Numbered from the stretch's first letter, positions 1-9,140 are shown. The stretch: 64,000 nucleotides of DNA from Nitrosomonas sp. Is79A3 (GCF_000219585.1 NC_015731.1:434001-498000); one strand, 5' to 3'. A program made the numbers and translations. The notes: generated by a model not told the origin, from the letters alone.

Positions 1-847
1 CGAATTCTTCCCCGCCATAGCGAGCCACAATATCACAGGACCTGACCTGTTCTTTTATTAAGCTGACCATATGCCGTAACACCAAGTCACCTGTTTGATG
101 CCCGTAGGTGTCATTTACATTTTTGAAGTGATCAACGTCAAGAAACATGCAAATGAGATCATCATCCCAGCGGATGCATCTGGCAATCTCATCTTTGAAA
201 CGCAGGTCGAAATAGCGGCGGTTATAAGCTTGTGTCAGAACATCCTGATAACTGACTTCCTTGATTCTTTGCTGGTTGAGGCAATTTTCTACTGCAACGG
301 CAGTCATAGCTGATAGCTTCTGCAGAAAAAGCGTTCCAACACCTTGTTGGTAGCGGTTAATATCGTGGCTTAGCAACAATAATGCGCCGATGATTCGATC
401 GCTACGCAGAAGCGGTAAGAACGCAGCGCTTCGAATTTGAGCTTTATTTTTTAAATTGACTGTCATCCAAGGATATTTTTTTAATACTTCAGTGCCCAAT
501 ATTGGGTGACTGACCAATGATTGGATGATTTCCGCATCTTTTAAGGTATCAAGAATCAGTAATTTGTTCTCAAAATTCAGACGCGCTTCTTCATCGTGAT
601 CAAAAAACAGGCGTTCGGTATCTCTATGATGATCGACGAGACATAACACAACATCCAGAAGTTGAAAGCGTGCTATGGTCTGGGATAGCAGTAAATCGCG
701 CAATTGTTTTGGCGTACTGGCTCCAATAATTTCGAAACCAAAAGCTTCATATAATTCCTGCTTTTTTTCATTGGCCCTAGCCTGTTTGATTAGATGATCC
801 AGCTTGCGCTGTAATTGGCGATTCTTCTCATAAATCGACTCATCCAT
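1..847 (-). CDS. diguanylate cyclase-like protein (sensor domain + GGDEF), C-terminus cut by window edge
   Basis: Partial gene. It reads from an ATG at 847 to the window edge, about 282 residues. The first 45 residues are a charged, helical stretch. They are followed by a GAF/DUF484-like sensor region and, from about residue 210, a GGDEF domain: LTQAYNRRYFD, FLDVDHFKNVNDTYGH and the signature RYGGEEF at the very edge. The GGEEF form is expected to be active, so the protein probably makes cyclic di-GMP. The rest of the catalytic domain lies outside the window. The start overlaps the yacG stop by one base (TAATG), which suggests translational coupling. There is no membrane segment in the visible part, so it is probably cytosolic. 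Confidence 0.85.
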   Translation of the reverse strand, partial: MDESIYEKNRQLQRKLDHLIKQARANEKKQELYEAFGFEIIGASTPKQLRDLLLSQTIARFQLLDVVLCLVDHHRDTERLFFDHDEEARLNFENKLLILDTLKDAEIIQSLVSHPILGTEVLKKYPWMTVNLKNKAQIRSAAFLPLLRSDRIIGALLLLSHDINRYQQGVGTLFLQKLSAMTAVAVENCLNQQRIKEVSYQDVLTQAYNRRYFDLRFKDEIARCIRWDDDLICMFLDVDHFKNVNDTYGHQTGDLVLRHMVSLIKEQVRSCDIVARYGGEEF

Positions 848-1035
848 TAGCTAGACTCATTTGTTTTGTTATCTTCCAGATCTTTCTCTGGCTCAGGAAT
901 TCGATAAGATTCTTGAGCCCATTGCGATAAATCGTTTGTTTTGCACCGTTCAGAACAAAATGGGCGAAAGCGGCTGTCCGGTTCCCAGACTACACGCTTA
1001 CCACATTGAGGGCAATTGACGATGCGTTGTTGCAT
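847..1035 (-). CDS. yacG: DNA gyrase inhibitor YacG
   Basis: 62 residues, the usual size for this small zinc protein. A CxxC pair near the N-terminus (NCPQCGKRV) and a CxxxC pair (FCSERCK) supply four cysteines for one zinc. The family, including E. coli YacG, binds GyrB and blocks DNA binding by gyrase. The C-terminal third is acidic and polar, as usual. Its stop overlaps the start of the downstream GGDEF gene by one base, so the two probably share a transcript. Upstream is a 258-base divergent gap towards the sigma-factor gene. Confidence 0.9.
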   Translation of the reverse strand: MQQRIVNCPQCGKRVVWEPDSRFRPFCSERCKTNDLSQWAQESYRIPEPEKDLEDNKTNESS

Positions 1036-1293
1036 AAAAGTGGATCTTTGTTTTGTTGTTAGATAATAAGCGCTTTGTTCTAGCGAAAAATAAGTAGAAT
1101 AGTTATAAAATCATTGCGCGCAGGCCTTGATATTGAATAATTTGATTTAAACCCCCACCAGGATAAATGAAATCCAACGTCTATTCTTGCAGAAATTTAA
1201 TATTGTTTCAGCTTTCATTATGATATTTTTCTGTATTTTAAAAAAATTTCGCACAAGCTAGCTTTAATTTTTCAATTTACTTTTATTTAAAGG

Positions 1294-1878
1294 TTGGTAA
1301 TTCTGGCTACTCGACAAGAACTTTCAGATTTTCTGGCTGAAACCGAGAGGCGCGCATACAAACAAGCAATGTTTGCGGTTCATGACGAACATGTGGCATT
1401 GGATATTGTGCAAGATTCTATGATGAAGCTCGCGCTAAAATATGCTTCGAAACCGATCGAAGAGTTACCGCTTTTATTTCAACGTATCTTGCAGAATACC
1501 ATTCGCGATTACTATCGACGGCAAAAGATTCGCTCATTATGGACTACGCTGTTTTCAGCATTTACACCCAATGATCAGAGCAAGAACCAGGAAGACTTCG
1601 ATATTCTCGAAACTTTGCAGATAAAACCGGAATCCAATTTTGCTGAGGAGCCCGACACGCAGCTTGAGAGAGTACAGTTGATTGGTTTAATAGAAAATGC
1701 GATGGAAATTCTTCCAGCACGTCAACGAGAAGCCTTCATACTGCGTTATTGGGAAGAAATGAGTTTAGCGGAGACAGCTGTAATTATGAAATGTTCGGAA
1801 GGGAGTGTAAAAACCCATTGCTCACGGGCAGTTCATACATTAGCAACAATTCTCAGGGAGAAAGGAGTGAAATTATGA
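1294..1878 (+). CDS. RNA polymerase sigma factor, ECF/RpoE-like
   Basis: About 194 residues with sigma-70 region 2 (HVALDIVQDSMMKLALKY, then a DYYRRQKIRSLW segment) and region 4 (LPARQREAFILRYWEEMSLAETAVIMKCSEGSVKTHCSRA, a helix-turn-helix). It belongs to a betaproteobacterial group usually paired with a DUF3619 protein, as here; that partner is proposed to act as a membrane regulator. The 3' end overlaps the next gene by four bases (ATGA). The start is uncertain. The given TTG at 1294 abuts AAAGG with no spacing, while relatives as I recall them begin near the LATRQELSDFL stretch. That would put the start at ATT 1300 or CTG 1303. Confidence 0.85.
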   Translation: MVILATRQELSDFLAETERRAYKQAMFAVHDEHVALDIVQDSMMKLALKYASKPIEELPLLFQRILQNTIRDYYRRQKIRSLWTTLFSAFTPNDQSKNQEDFDILETLQIKPESNFAEEPDTQLERVQLIGLIENAMEILPARQREAFILRYWEEMSLAETAVIMKCSEGSVKTHCSRAVHTLATILREKGVKL

Positions 1879-2444
1879 ATGAGCAAGAGCTGGGAAAAGA
1901 AATTGCCAGATTTTTGGACTTTGGTGCTGATGAGACTATTAAACAGAGTACTTTGTATCGGTTGCAATCTGCCCGTAGAGCGGCTTTAGAAAATTGTCAG
2001 CCCGAATTCAAGATCATTAATTCAGGTGATGGTACTACCGTTTATGGTGGACATGACGAGCATTTTAATACTGGGAAGCTTTTATTGTTACTGTTAGTGC
2101 TGTTTGCTTTTGCTTTGGTGTCGGCAACCTATTGGCAGTTCCTGGAAAAAAGTAAGTCAGTCATAGATAATACGGTACTGGTTGATGACGTATCGATAGA
2201 TGCTCATATTGATAATGAACATGAATCGGATGATGAGTTGTCGATAGATGCTTATATTGACAACGTACTTCAACTGGTTGATGACTTATCGGCAGATGCA
2301 GAAAATGCGAGTGAGCCTGAACGTGAATTGGTTGATGACTTGCCAATGGATGTGCGTATTGATAATGAGTCTGAGCTGGTTGATGATATACCGACAGATA
2401 CTCATATTGATAATGAACTTCACGAATGGTTGGATTCCAATTAA
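1875..2444 (+). CDS. DUF3619 family membrane protein with a repeated C-terminus
   Basis: 189 residues from the ATG at 1875, which overlaps the sigma-factor stop. The N-terminal 60 residues match the DUF3619 pattern (ELGKEIARFLDFGAD, then TLYRLQSARRAAL). One membrane helix follows (about residues 74-94, LLLLLVLFAFALVSATYW). The remaining 90 residues are very acidic and consist of about five copies of a 16-18 residue unit of the form VDD(L/I/V)xxDxxIDN. In the family, as I recall it, a single DDLPxxAYxDxGFxxWL-like stretch closes the protein; here that stretch appears multiplied. Inference: a membrane partner, possibly an anti-sigma factor, of the adjacent sigma factor. Confidence 0.8.
   Translation: MNEQELGKEIARFLDFGADETIKQSTLYRLQSARRAALENCQPEFKIINSGDGTTVYGGHDEHFNTGKLLLLLLVLFAFALVSATYWQFLEKSKSVIDNTVLVDDVSIDAHIDNEHESDDELSIDAYIDNVLQLVDDLSADAENASEPERELVDDLPMDVRIDNESELVDDIPTDTHIDNELHEWLDSN
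2181..2438 (+). repeat. degenerate in-frame tandem repeat, about 48-54 bp units
   Basis: Five diverged copies encode the units VDDVSIDAHIDNEHES, DDELSIDAYIDNVLQL, VDDLSADAENASEPEREL, VDDLPMDVRIDNESEL and VDDIPTDTHIDNELHEWL. At DNA level GTTGATGAC/T recurs at each unit start, and GCTCATATTGATAAT-like runs recur within units. All copies keep the reading frame, which suggests expansion of one ancestral motif. Confidence 0.8.
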
Positions 2445-2797
2445 TTATTCTTATTGGTTTTTAATTTTTTCTTTGACGCCTTATCAGAAGCCAGTATATC
2501 TTTGTGGAAAGAATTAGAACTACAGCAGTGAGATTAAATTACAATTTAGTGCTGGCATGAAAACGAGTAATTCCGGGAGGGTTTAGAAAAAGTTCTTAAA
2601 CCTAGGCGCTAGCAGTTATCAGCTAGTATAAAATACGCGCATATTTGATTAAGCGGGAATGATGAAACATGTCATTAGGGAAGCTGCTTCTGTCAGCTAA
2701 TAGCAAATCCAGTGATCAATCCAGCTAGCAATTGATTGCATTTCTTTACTCATTTTCTAGAGAGATTCTTATCTTATCCTTACTTGCAGCTTAGCGA
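2445..2797. other. gene-free gap
   Basis: About 350 bases with no credible gene. An imperfect inverted repeat around GGTTTA and TAAACC (2579-2604) could be a weak hairpin downstream of the DUF3619 gene. The promoter of the ABC transporter gene is expected here, but no convincing -35/-10 pair stands out. Confidence 0.5.
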
Positions 2798-5092
2798 ATG
2801 CAGCAAATCCTGAATCTATCATTGAATAATCTTCCATCAATCTGGGTCGAAGCACTTTCATCGCAATTAATCGCCGAAGAAAATGTAATTGCTTGGCTTG
2901 AAGTCGATCTCAATACCCAACTCCATTTTGCTGACAGTATAGTAGTAGTGACCAATAAACGCTTACTGACCAAAATGGTAAGCGATGAGATTTGGCAAGA
3001 ATGGCGTTATCAGCAGGGCTTAGTACTGACGCAACGAGATTACGCCGGTGTCGGTTGTCTTGAATTGTTTGATACACAAGCCCGGCTAGCCTATTGGCGT
3101 TACCGATTAGGTAACGATATAGCAGTGAGTCGACTGATCGAATGCTTTACGCAACAGCTCGATTATTATCTTACCGGTAAGCTGCCGGTATCGGATCATG
3201 CACAAATTCAATGTCCGAATTGCGCTGCCTTTTTATCCCCTGAACAAGAAGAGTGTCCGGTTTGTGACAAACAAAGTCATACTCCGCCTTCTACTTGGAC
3301 ATTATTGCGTTTGTGGCGCTTCGCCAAGCCTTACAAGGGACGCTTGCTCATCGGATTTCTGTTGACCTTGTGCAGTACCGCTGCAACGTTGGTACCGCCG
3401 TATTTGACCATGCCGCTCATGGATAATGTGCTGATACCGTATCAGAACGGTCAACCGATCAATACGGATTTAGTAAAGTTGTATTTATCTGGCTTGTTAG
3501 GCGCGGCAGTGCTTGCCTGGATGCTGGGCTGGGCGCGAACGTATATGCTGGCGCTGGTTTCGGAGCGTATTGGTGCCGATCTGCGTACTACAACCTATGA
3601 ACACCTTCTCAGTCTTTCCCAGGAATATTTCGGTGGCAAACGTACCGGTGATTTAATGGCACGCATCGGCGCTGAAACTGATCGTATTAATCTTTTTATT
3701 TCATTGCATTTGCTGGATTTTGCCACCGACGTCATCATGATTGTTATGACCGCCGTGATTCTGATTTCAATCAACCCGTGGCTGGCCCTCGTGACGCTTG
3801 TGCCGCTGCCGATCATCGCGTGGTTGATTCATCTGGTTCGTGACCGGTTGCGAATTGGTTTTGAGAAGGTTGATCGTATCTGGGCTGAAGTGAATAATGT
3901 GCTTGCGGATACTATCCCGGGCATCCGGGTGGTGAAGGCATTTGCACAGGAAAAGAGAGAAGCGGCGCGCTTCCATGCCGCAAACCAGCGGAATTTGCAG
4001 ATCAATGACCGTGTAAACAGAATCTGGTCGTTATTTACACCGACCGTTACGTTACTGACAGAAGTCGGATTGCTAGTCGTGTGGGTATTTGGTATTTGGC
4101 AGATATCGAAGGATGAAATTACGGTTGGGGTGCTTACGGCCTTTCTTGCTTATATAGGCCGCTTTTATATACGACTCGATACGATGAGCCGTATTGTTTC
4201 CGTCACGCAAAAAGCCGCCGCGGGCACCAAGCGGATTTTTGATATTCTGGATCATGTTTCCAGCGTTCCAGAATCATCAAATCCGGTGCATTTGCCGGTA
4301 ATTCAAGGACAGATTGAGTTGCGTAATGTCGGTTTCCGTTACGGAACGCGCAGCATCACGCGTGAAATCAATCTGGTTATCAAACCCGGAGAAATGATCG
4401 GTTTGGTTGGACACAGCGGTTCCGGGAAAAGCACCTTGGTAAATCTGATCTGCCGTTTCTACGATGTTACCGAAGGGATGATTCTGATCGATGGGCATGA
4501 TATACGCACGTTACCGATTGCTGAGTATCGCAAACATATCGGGCTGGTACTTCAGGAACCATTCCTGTTTTACGGCACCATTGCGGAAAATATTGCCTAT
4601 GGTAAACCGGATGCCACACGCCCGGAAATTGTTTCAGCCGCTCGCGCGGCGCATGCCCATGAATTTATTCTGCGCCTGCCTCTTGGTTATGATTCGCTGG
4701 TGGGCGAGCGCGGTCAAGCACTGTCAGGCGGGGAACGTCAGCGTATTTCGATTGCTCGCGCCCTATTGATTGATCCGCGTATTCTGATTCTGGATGAAGC
4801 GACTTCTTCGGTCGACACAACAACTGAAAAAGACATTCAAAAGGCATTGGACAATCTGGTGCGTGGCCGTACAACGATTGCCATCGCGCATCGCTTGTCA
4901 ACTTTGCGCGAGGCTAATCGATTGATTGTTCTTGATCGGGGGAGGATCGTCGAAATTGGAGATCACGCCGAATTGATGGCACGCGAAGGCTATTATTATC
5001 GCTTGTATCTGGCTCAGGCGCGTAATGTCGATACTGAAGACCGGGCCATTACTTCTGTTGCGGAGCATAGCGCTGCGGGGGAGCGTATATGA
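2798..5092 (+). CDS. cyanophycin-associated ABC transporter (fused permease-ATPase)
   Basis: 764 residues in three parts. The N-terminal 135 residues are a PH-like/unknown module (SIVVVTNKRLL). A zinc-ribbon-like pair of knuckles follows (CPNC...CPVC, about 140-160). Then comes a type 1 ABC exporter membrane domain (about 175-480) and an ATPase with Walker A GHSGSGKST (about 540), signature LSGGERQRISIARAL, Walker B ILILDEATSSVD and an H-loop IAHRLST. The architecture and the DUF1854 gene directly downstream, overlapping by four bases, match the pair recurrently found with cyanophycin synthetase genes. Its substrate is not known. No cphA gene is in this window, so the cyanophycin link rests on family knowledge. 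Confidence 0.85.
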   Translation: MQQILNLSLNNLPSIWVEALSSQLIAEENVIAWLEVDLNTQLHFADSIVVVTNKRLLTKMVSDEIWQEWRYQQGLVLTQRDYAGVGCLELFDTQARLAYWRYRLGNDIAVSRLIECFTQQLDYYLTGKLPVSDHAQIQCPNCAAFLSPEQEECPVCDKQSHTPPSTWTLLRLWRFAKPYKGRLLIGFLLTLCSTAATLVPPYLTMPLMDNVLIPYQNGQPINTDLVKLYLSGLLGAAVLAWMLGWARTYMLALVSERIGADLRTTTYEHLLSLSQEYFGGKRTGDLMARIGAETDRINLFISLHLLDFATDVIMIVMTAVILISINPWLALVTLVPLPIIAWLIHLVRDRLRIGFEKVDRIWAEVNNVLADTIPGIRVVKAFAQEKREAARFHAANQRNLQINDRVNRIWSLFTPTVTLLTEVGLLVVWVFGIWQISKDEITVGVLTAFLAYIGRFYIRLDTMSRIVSVTQKAAAGTKRIFDILDHVSSVPESSNPVHLPVIQGQIELRNVGFRYGTRSITREINLVIKPGEMIGLVGHSGSGKSTLVNLICRFYDVTEGMILIDGHDIRTLPIAEYRKHIGLVLQEPFLFYGTIAENIAYGKPDATRPEIVSAARAAHAHEFILRLPLGYDSLVGERGQALSGGERQRISIARALLIDPRILILDEATSSVDTTTEKDIQKALDNLVRGRTTIAIAHRLSTLREANRLIVLDRGRIVEIGDHAELMAREGYYYRLYLAQARNVDTEDRAITSVAEHSAAGERI

Positions 5093-5562
5093 GTGATGCA
5101 GATAAATATCAATTAAGCCGGAACGCATACGGGCGATTGGTTTTTGCCGATCGATCCGGCTTGATGCAGGAAGGTGTAGTGCCCGTACGTTCATTTCCGA
5201 TTACTGATCCAGATCTGGGTATTGCTCTGATTGATTCGCATGGTCATGAGTTATTGTGGATAGAGCGACTGGCTGATTTGCCGGAAGATTATCGTGAACT
5301 CATTGAATCGGAGCTTGCGAATCGTGAATTTATGCCCGAGATAAAACGTGTTCTTAAGGTTTCAAGTTTTATTACACCGAATACCTGGCAAGTTGAAACG
5401 GATCGTGGTGAGTCTACTTTTATACTCAATGGTGAAGAAGATATTCGCCGATTAACAGCATCATCGTTAATGATTGCGGATAGCTATGGCATTCATTTTT
5501 TGATTCGTGATCGTTTGGCGCTTGATCGCCATAGCCGTAAATTGCTGGATCATTTTCTTTAA
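5089..5562 (+). CDS. DUF1854 protein, cyanophycin-associated
   Basis: 157 residues with no signal or membrane segment. The hallmark pattern of DUF1854 is visible: GRLVFADRSG near the start, VRSFPITDPDLGIALID, then GHELLWIERLADLP and a C-terminal VETDRGESTFILNGEEDIR, with ALDRHSRKLLD at the end. The start overlaps the ABC gene by ATGA. The two always seem to travel together, which argues for a joint job at the membrane, such as regulation or a peripheral subunit. The biochemical role is unknown. Confidence 0.85.
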   Translation: MSDADKYQLSRNAYGRLVFADRSGLMQEGVVPVRSFPITDPDLGIALIDSHGHELLWIERLADLPEDYRELIESELANREFMPEIKRVLKVSSFITPNTWQVETDRGESTFILNGEEDIRRLTASSLMIADSYGIHFLIRDRLALDRHSRKLLDHFL

Positions 5563-5599
5563 TACCAGCTGCTGTTTTGTAGTTAAAAAAACAGATAGT

Positions 5600-6955
5600 T
5601 CATTTGCCAATGCAGAAATGAGAAAAAATTTCTCCAAGTAGATCATCAGCAGTAAATTGTCCTGTTATTGCCGATAAGGCGTATTGTGCAAGTCTGAGTT
5701 CTTCGGCGAGCAACTCTAACTGCGACTCATTTTCAGTGAATGTTTGAGCATTATCCAGATGTGCTTTAGCCTGTTTCAGTGCTTCCAGATGGCGTTGCCT
5801 GGCCATAAAAACTCCTTCACCGGCCTGATTGAATTGCCAGCCGACGATGTCCAGTATTTTCTGGCGTAGCAATTCGATGCCTGCGCCGGTTTTAGCCGAA
5901 AGATGAATGCTGATATCAGTTTTTTCACCTTCAATTCTTGGCTGCTCATTCAGGAGATCAATTTTGTTGAATACTGTGATCAGGGGTTTGTCAAAAGGGA
6001 TACATTTCTGTATTTGATCTTTCATATCAGGCTGATGCTGGTTGCTATCCACCAATTGAAGCACCATGTTGGCATTTTTAATTGCAGCATGCGTGCGTTC
6101 AATACCTTTTTGTTCGACAACATCACTGGTTTCTCTCAGACCCGCTGTGTCAATAATATGAATGGGTACGCCGGCAATGGCGATAGTTCTTTGGATAGTG
6201 TCACGAGTGGTTCCGGGAATATCTGTAACGATGGCGGCATCATCTTCAACCAGTTGGTTCAATAAACTGGATTTGCCGACATTGGGTGCGCCTACGAGAA
6301 CGATTTTAATACCCTCCTGCAATAAGTTTCCTTGCCGTGCTGCGGCGAATATTTGCTCAAGTTGGGCATGAACATCATTCAGTCTTTCTTTAATTTGCAA
6401 TACTTGCAAGTTATCAATCTCATCTTCGGGAAAATCAAGAATTGCTTCTATGAGCATGCGTAGCGTGATCAATAAACTTACCAGTTCTTCGATCCTGGCA
6501 GAGAACTGGCCTTGCAAAGAGTTGATCGCGCAACGTGCGGCTTCATAGGTGCTGGCTTCGATGATGGCAGCCACACTCTCAGCCTGAATTAGGTCAATTT
6601 TATTATTGAGATAAGCGCGTAGTGTAAATTCACCCGGTTGGGCTAAGCGAGCACCCGCAGAAAGGCATTGATTAAGCAACAGATTCATGACTGCTGGGCC
6701 GCCATGTCCTTGCAATTCAAGTATGTCTTCGCCAGTGTATGAGTTAGGTGCGGGAAAATAGAGCGCGATGCCTTGGTCAATGATTTGACCATCGGTATCC
6801 AGAAATTTTCTGAGGCTCGCGTAGCGCGGTTCCGGGAGGTTGCCTAGTAGCGTTTCTGCCAAGTGTTTCAGATTCCTGCCTGAAATACGTATTACGCCAA
6901 TCCCGCCTTTGCCAGGAGGTGTTGCAATTGCTGCAATGATATCAGTGCTTACTAT
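5600..6955 (-). CDS. mnmE: tRNA uridine-5-carboxymethylaminomethyl(34) synthesis GTPase MnmE
   Basis: About 451 residues. N-terminal tetrahydrofolate-binding domain (TPPGKGGIGVIRISG; GEDILELQGHGG), helical domain, inserted Ras-like G domain (G1 GAPNVGKSS at about 220; TDIPGTTRDT; DTAGLRET; NKIDLL) and the C-terminal FCIGK whose cysteine is required for tRNA modification. With MnmG it modifies U34 of certain tRNAs. Family homology runs upstream of the first in-frame ATG/GTG/TTG, a TTG at 6862, back to a stop at about 6987, and no standard start exists there. The best start is ATA at 6955 (ATA GTA AGC ACT GAT), seven bases after GGAG. That would be a rare AUA start or a sequence error. Confidence 0.9.
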   Translation of the reverse strand: MVSTDIIAAIATPPGKGGIGVIRISGRNLKHLAETLLGNLPEPRYASLRKFLDTDGQIIDQGIALYFPAPNSYTGEDILELQGHGGPAVMNLLLNQCLSAGARLAQPGEFTLRAYLNNKIDLIQAESVAAIIEASTYEAARCAINSLQGQFSARIEELVSLLITLRMLIEAILDFPEDEIDNLQVLQIKERLNDVHAQLEQIFAAARQGNLLQEGIKIVLVGAPNVGKSSLLNQLVEDDAAIVTDIPGTTRDTIQRTIAIAGVPIHIIDTAGLRETSDVVEQKGIERTHAAIKNANMVLQLVDSNQHQPDMKDQIQKCIPFDKPLITVFNKIDLLNEQPRIEGEKTDISIHLSAKTGAGIELLRQKILDIVGWQFNQAGEGVFMARQRHLEALKQAKAHLDNAQTFTENESQLELLAEELRLAQYALSAITGQFTADDLLGEIFSHFCIGK

Positions 6956-7025
6956 GAATAATCTCCATGGTGGCTGCTATCATTTACCGGTTATTCATGA
7001 TGCTAAATAACCGGTAAATGATAAT

Positions 7026-8960
7026 CTATTTCTTCTTTGTTCTCTTACCAGCAGGTGCGCTTTTTGTTTTTGCCGGTGCTTTATTTTTAGCGGGTACTAC
7101 TGCTGTTGCTGCGGCAAGTGCTTGCGGTTTTTCGTGCTGCTCAGTGTTTGCTGCAGATATTACTTCTTCCTTGACTGTTTTTTCGTCATCAGTAGCAGAG
7201 GAGGAAAGCAGTTGAGGTTCTTCTGTAGCAGTTTCTGGTTTGTCCTTTCTTTTTTTCTTATTTTTGTCCTTATTAGCTTCTTCTTCAGCTTTGTTTTCGT
7301 ACATCCGCGTTATTTGCCATTGTTGGGTGATTGAAAGGATGTTGTTACAGAGTGAATAAAGTACAAGTCCAGACGGAAAAAAGAAAAAGAAAATGCTAAA
7401 TGCAATAGGCATAATCTGCATTACTTTTGCCTGCATTGGATCTGCAGGTGTAGGGCTGAGTTTAGATTGGATCCACATTGATACGCCCATAATTACCGGG
7501 AGTACATAATACGGATCGGGTACAGACATATCAGTGATCCATAATGCAAACGGCGCATAGCGCAGTTCAACAGCAGCCATTAATGTCCAAAACAAAGCAA
7601 TAAATACGGGAATCTGGACTAAAATGGGTAAACAGCCGCCCATCGGATTAATTTTTTCTTCTTTGTAAAACTCCATCATCGCTTGATGCATACGCTGGCG
7701 ATCACTGGCGTATTGTTCACGTATCCGTTGCAATTTAGGAGTAACTACCCGCAGTTTAGCCATGGAGCGATAGCCGGCTGCAGATAGCGGGAAGAATATC
7801 AATTTGACAGTCAGCGTCAGGAGAATAATTGCTGCACCCCAATTGTCTGTCCATGAATGATAAAAAGAAAGCAACCAGAATAGCGGGACAGCAAGTACCG
7901 TTAACCAGCCATAGTCAACTGTGAGCTCGAGCCCCGGTGCCAGCTCAGCAAGTTTATTTTGTTCTTGCGGGCCTGCATAAAATGGCATTGTTATGTTTTT
8001 AACTTGACCTGGTTCAATTGTACCGATGGGTGCAATAACACCAGCAGTATATTGGTTAGGCGCTAAGTGTTTTGCATAGTACTCGCGGGGTGTATTTTGC
8101 GTGGGTAACCAAGCAGTTAAGAAATAGTGCTCCAGCATGGCTATCCAGCCATTGTCTGCATTGGTAGGGTATTCTGCTTTATTTTTATCCAGGTCAGAAA
8201 ATTTTATTTTTAGGAATTTTTCCGCCTCTGTGTACATCGCTGGTCCGGTATAGGAATGAACCATTGTACTCGCACCCGTGGGATCGTTTGCATCCCGCAA
8301 CATCTGAAAATATGAGAATGGAATAATTGCGGTTTCGCTATTGTTAGAGACTTCAAATTTAACATCAATTACATAGCTGCCGCGATGGAAGGTGAAAATC
8401 TTGGCTACTTGTATGCCATCCGTTTCAGGTGCCAGGAGGCGTACTACTACCTTATCCTGACCAGATTCTAATTCATAGTCATAATTACCCGAATCTACCG
8501 TATATTTGGTTTTGTGATTAGGTAATCCGTCACCGATCAACCCTGATTGTGCGACATGGAATCGCGCAGTTTTATCCAATAATAGTTCGTAGGGTTTATT
8601 TTTATCTTCTCTAGATGGATGTTTAATTAAACCAAGTTGCCGTATATCGCCGCCGGCTGTATCGATTTCAGCGACGACCATATCCGTTTTGATATGAATC
8701 TTTTCCCCTATTGTAAATAGATTGGGGGTGACGGATGGGTGGCTGCTTTCTATTCCTGAAGGAATGCCGGATTCACCTGCTGCCGATGTAAGCTCATCAC
8801 CCGGTACCGGTAGCGGGTCATGGCGCTGATTTGAGACGTCTGAGGCCGTTCCGGACATTACTTGTGAAGTAGGCGGGTATAATTCTTTTTGCCACGCATC
8901 CCACAGAAAAAGTAACGAGGTGGAGAAAATGATAATAAGTACAAGTTTTTTTGTTTCCAT
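7026..8960 (-). CDS. yidC: membrane protein insertase YidC with a long basic tail
   Basis: 644 residues, longer than the usual 550 or so. The N-terminal anchor helix (LVLIIIFSTSLLFLW) is followed by the periplasmic beta-sandwich domain and the conserved five-helix insertase core (about 360-555: YGWLTVLAVPLFWLL, NPMGGCLPILVQIPVFIALFW, the FFFFFFPSGLVLY segment). It inserts membrane proteins alone or with SecYEG. From about residue 560 the protein carries a roughly 90-residue cytoplasmic tail with K-rich clusters at both ends (KDKNKKKRKDK and KRTKKK) and an acidic middle. It stands in the classic mnmE-yidC-yidD-rnpA-rpmH order. Confidence 0.95.
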   Translation of the reverse strand: METKKLVLIIIFSTSLLFLWDAWQKELYPPTSQVMSGTASDVSNQRHDPLPVPGDELTSAAGESGIPSGIESSHPSVTPNLFTIGEKIHIKTDMVVAEIDTAGGDIRQLGLIKHPSREDKNKPYELLLDKTARFHVAQSGLIGDGLPNHKTKYTVDSGNYDYELESGQDKVVVRLLAPETDGIQVAKIFTFHRGSYVIDVKFEVSNNSETAIIPFSYFQMLRDANDPTGASTMVHSYTGPAMYTEAEKFLKIKFSDLDKNKAEYPTNADNGWIAMLEHYFLTAWLPTQNTPREYYAKHLAPNQYTAGVIAPIGTIEPGQVKNITMPFYAGPQEQNKLAELAPGLELTVDYGWLTVLAVPLFWLLSFYHSWTDNWGAAIILLTLTVKLIFFPLSAAGYRSMAKLRVVTPKLQRIREQYASDRQRMHQAMMEFYKEEKINPMGGCLPILVQIPVFIALFWTLMAAVELRYAPFALWITDMSVPDPYYVLPVIMGVSMWIQSKLSPTPADPMQAKVMQIMPIAFSIFFFFFPSGLVLYSLCNNILSITQQWQITRMYENKAEEEANKDKNKKKRKDKPETATEEPQLLSSSATDDEKTVKEEVISAANTEQHEKPQALAAATAVVPAKNKAPAKTKSAPAGKRTKKK

Positions 8961-9140
8961 TATTTATCTGATCAGGTTGGTTTTTTTTGACAAAACTGCT
9001 TGTGCGCTTTGTGTGTCAGTTGATCGTGCAATTGAGTGCTTCGCTGTATTTTCATTTTATGCCAGAGCTACCTTGTCGATAATTTTGTAGGTATAAAGTA
9101 GTAAATTAACTATGCCGCGATGGCGGAAATTAAAACTTTA

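Noticed and set aside
2181-2438. Repeat array that could be taken for a CRISPR or VNTR
   Set aside because: The units are degenerate, without unique spacers, and stay in frame within the DUF3619 gene.
6955-6990. ATG at about 6969 as the mnmE start
   Set aside because: It is in another frame and hits a stop after eight codons.
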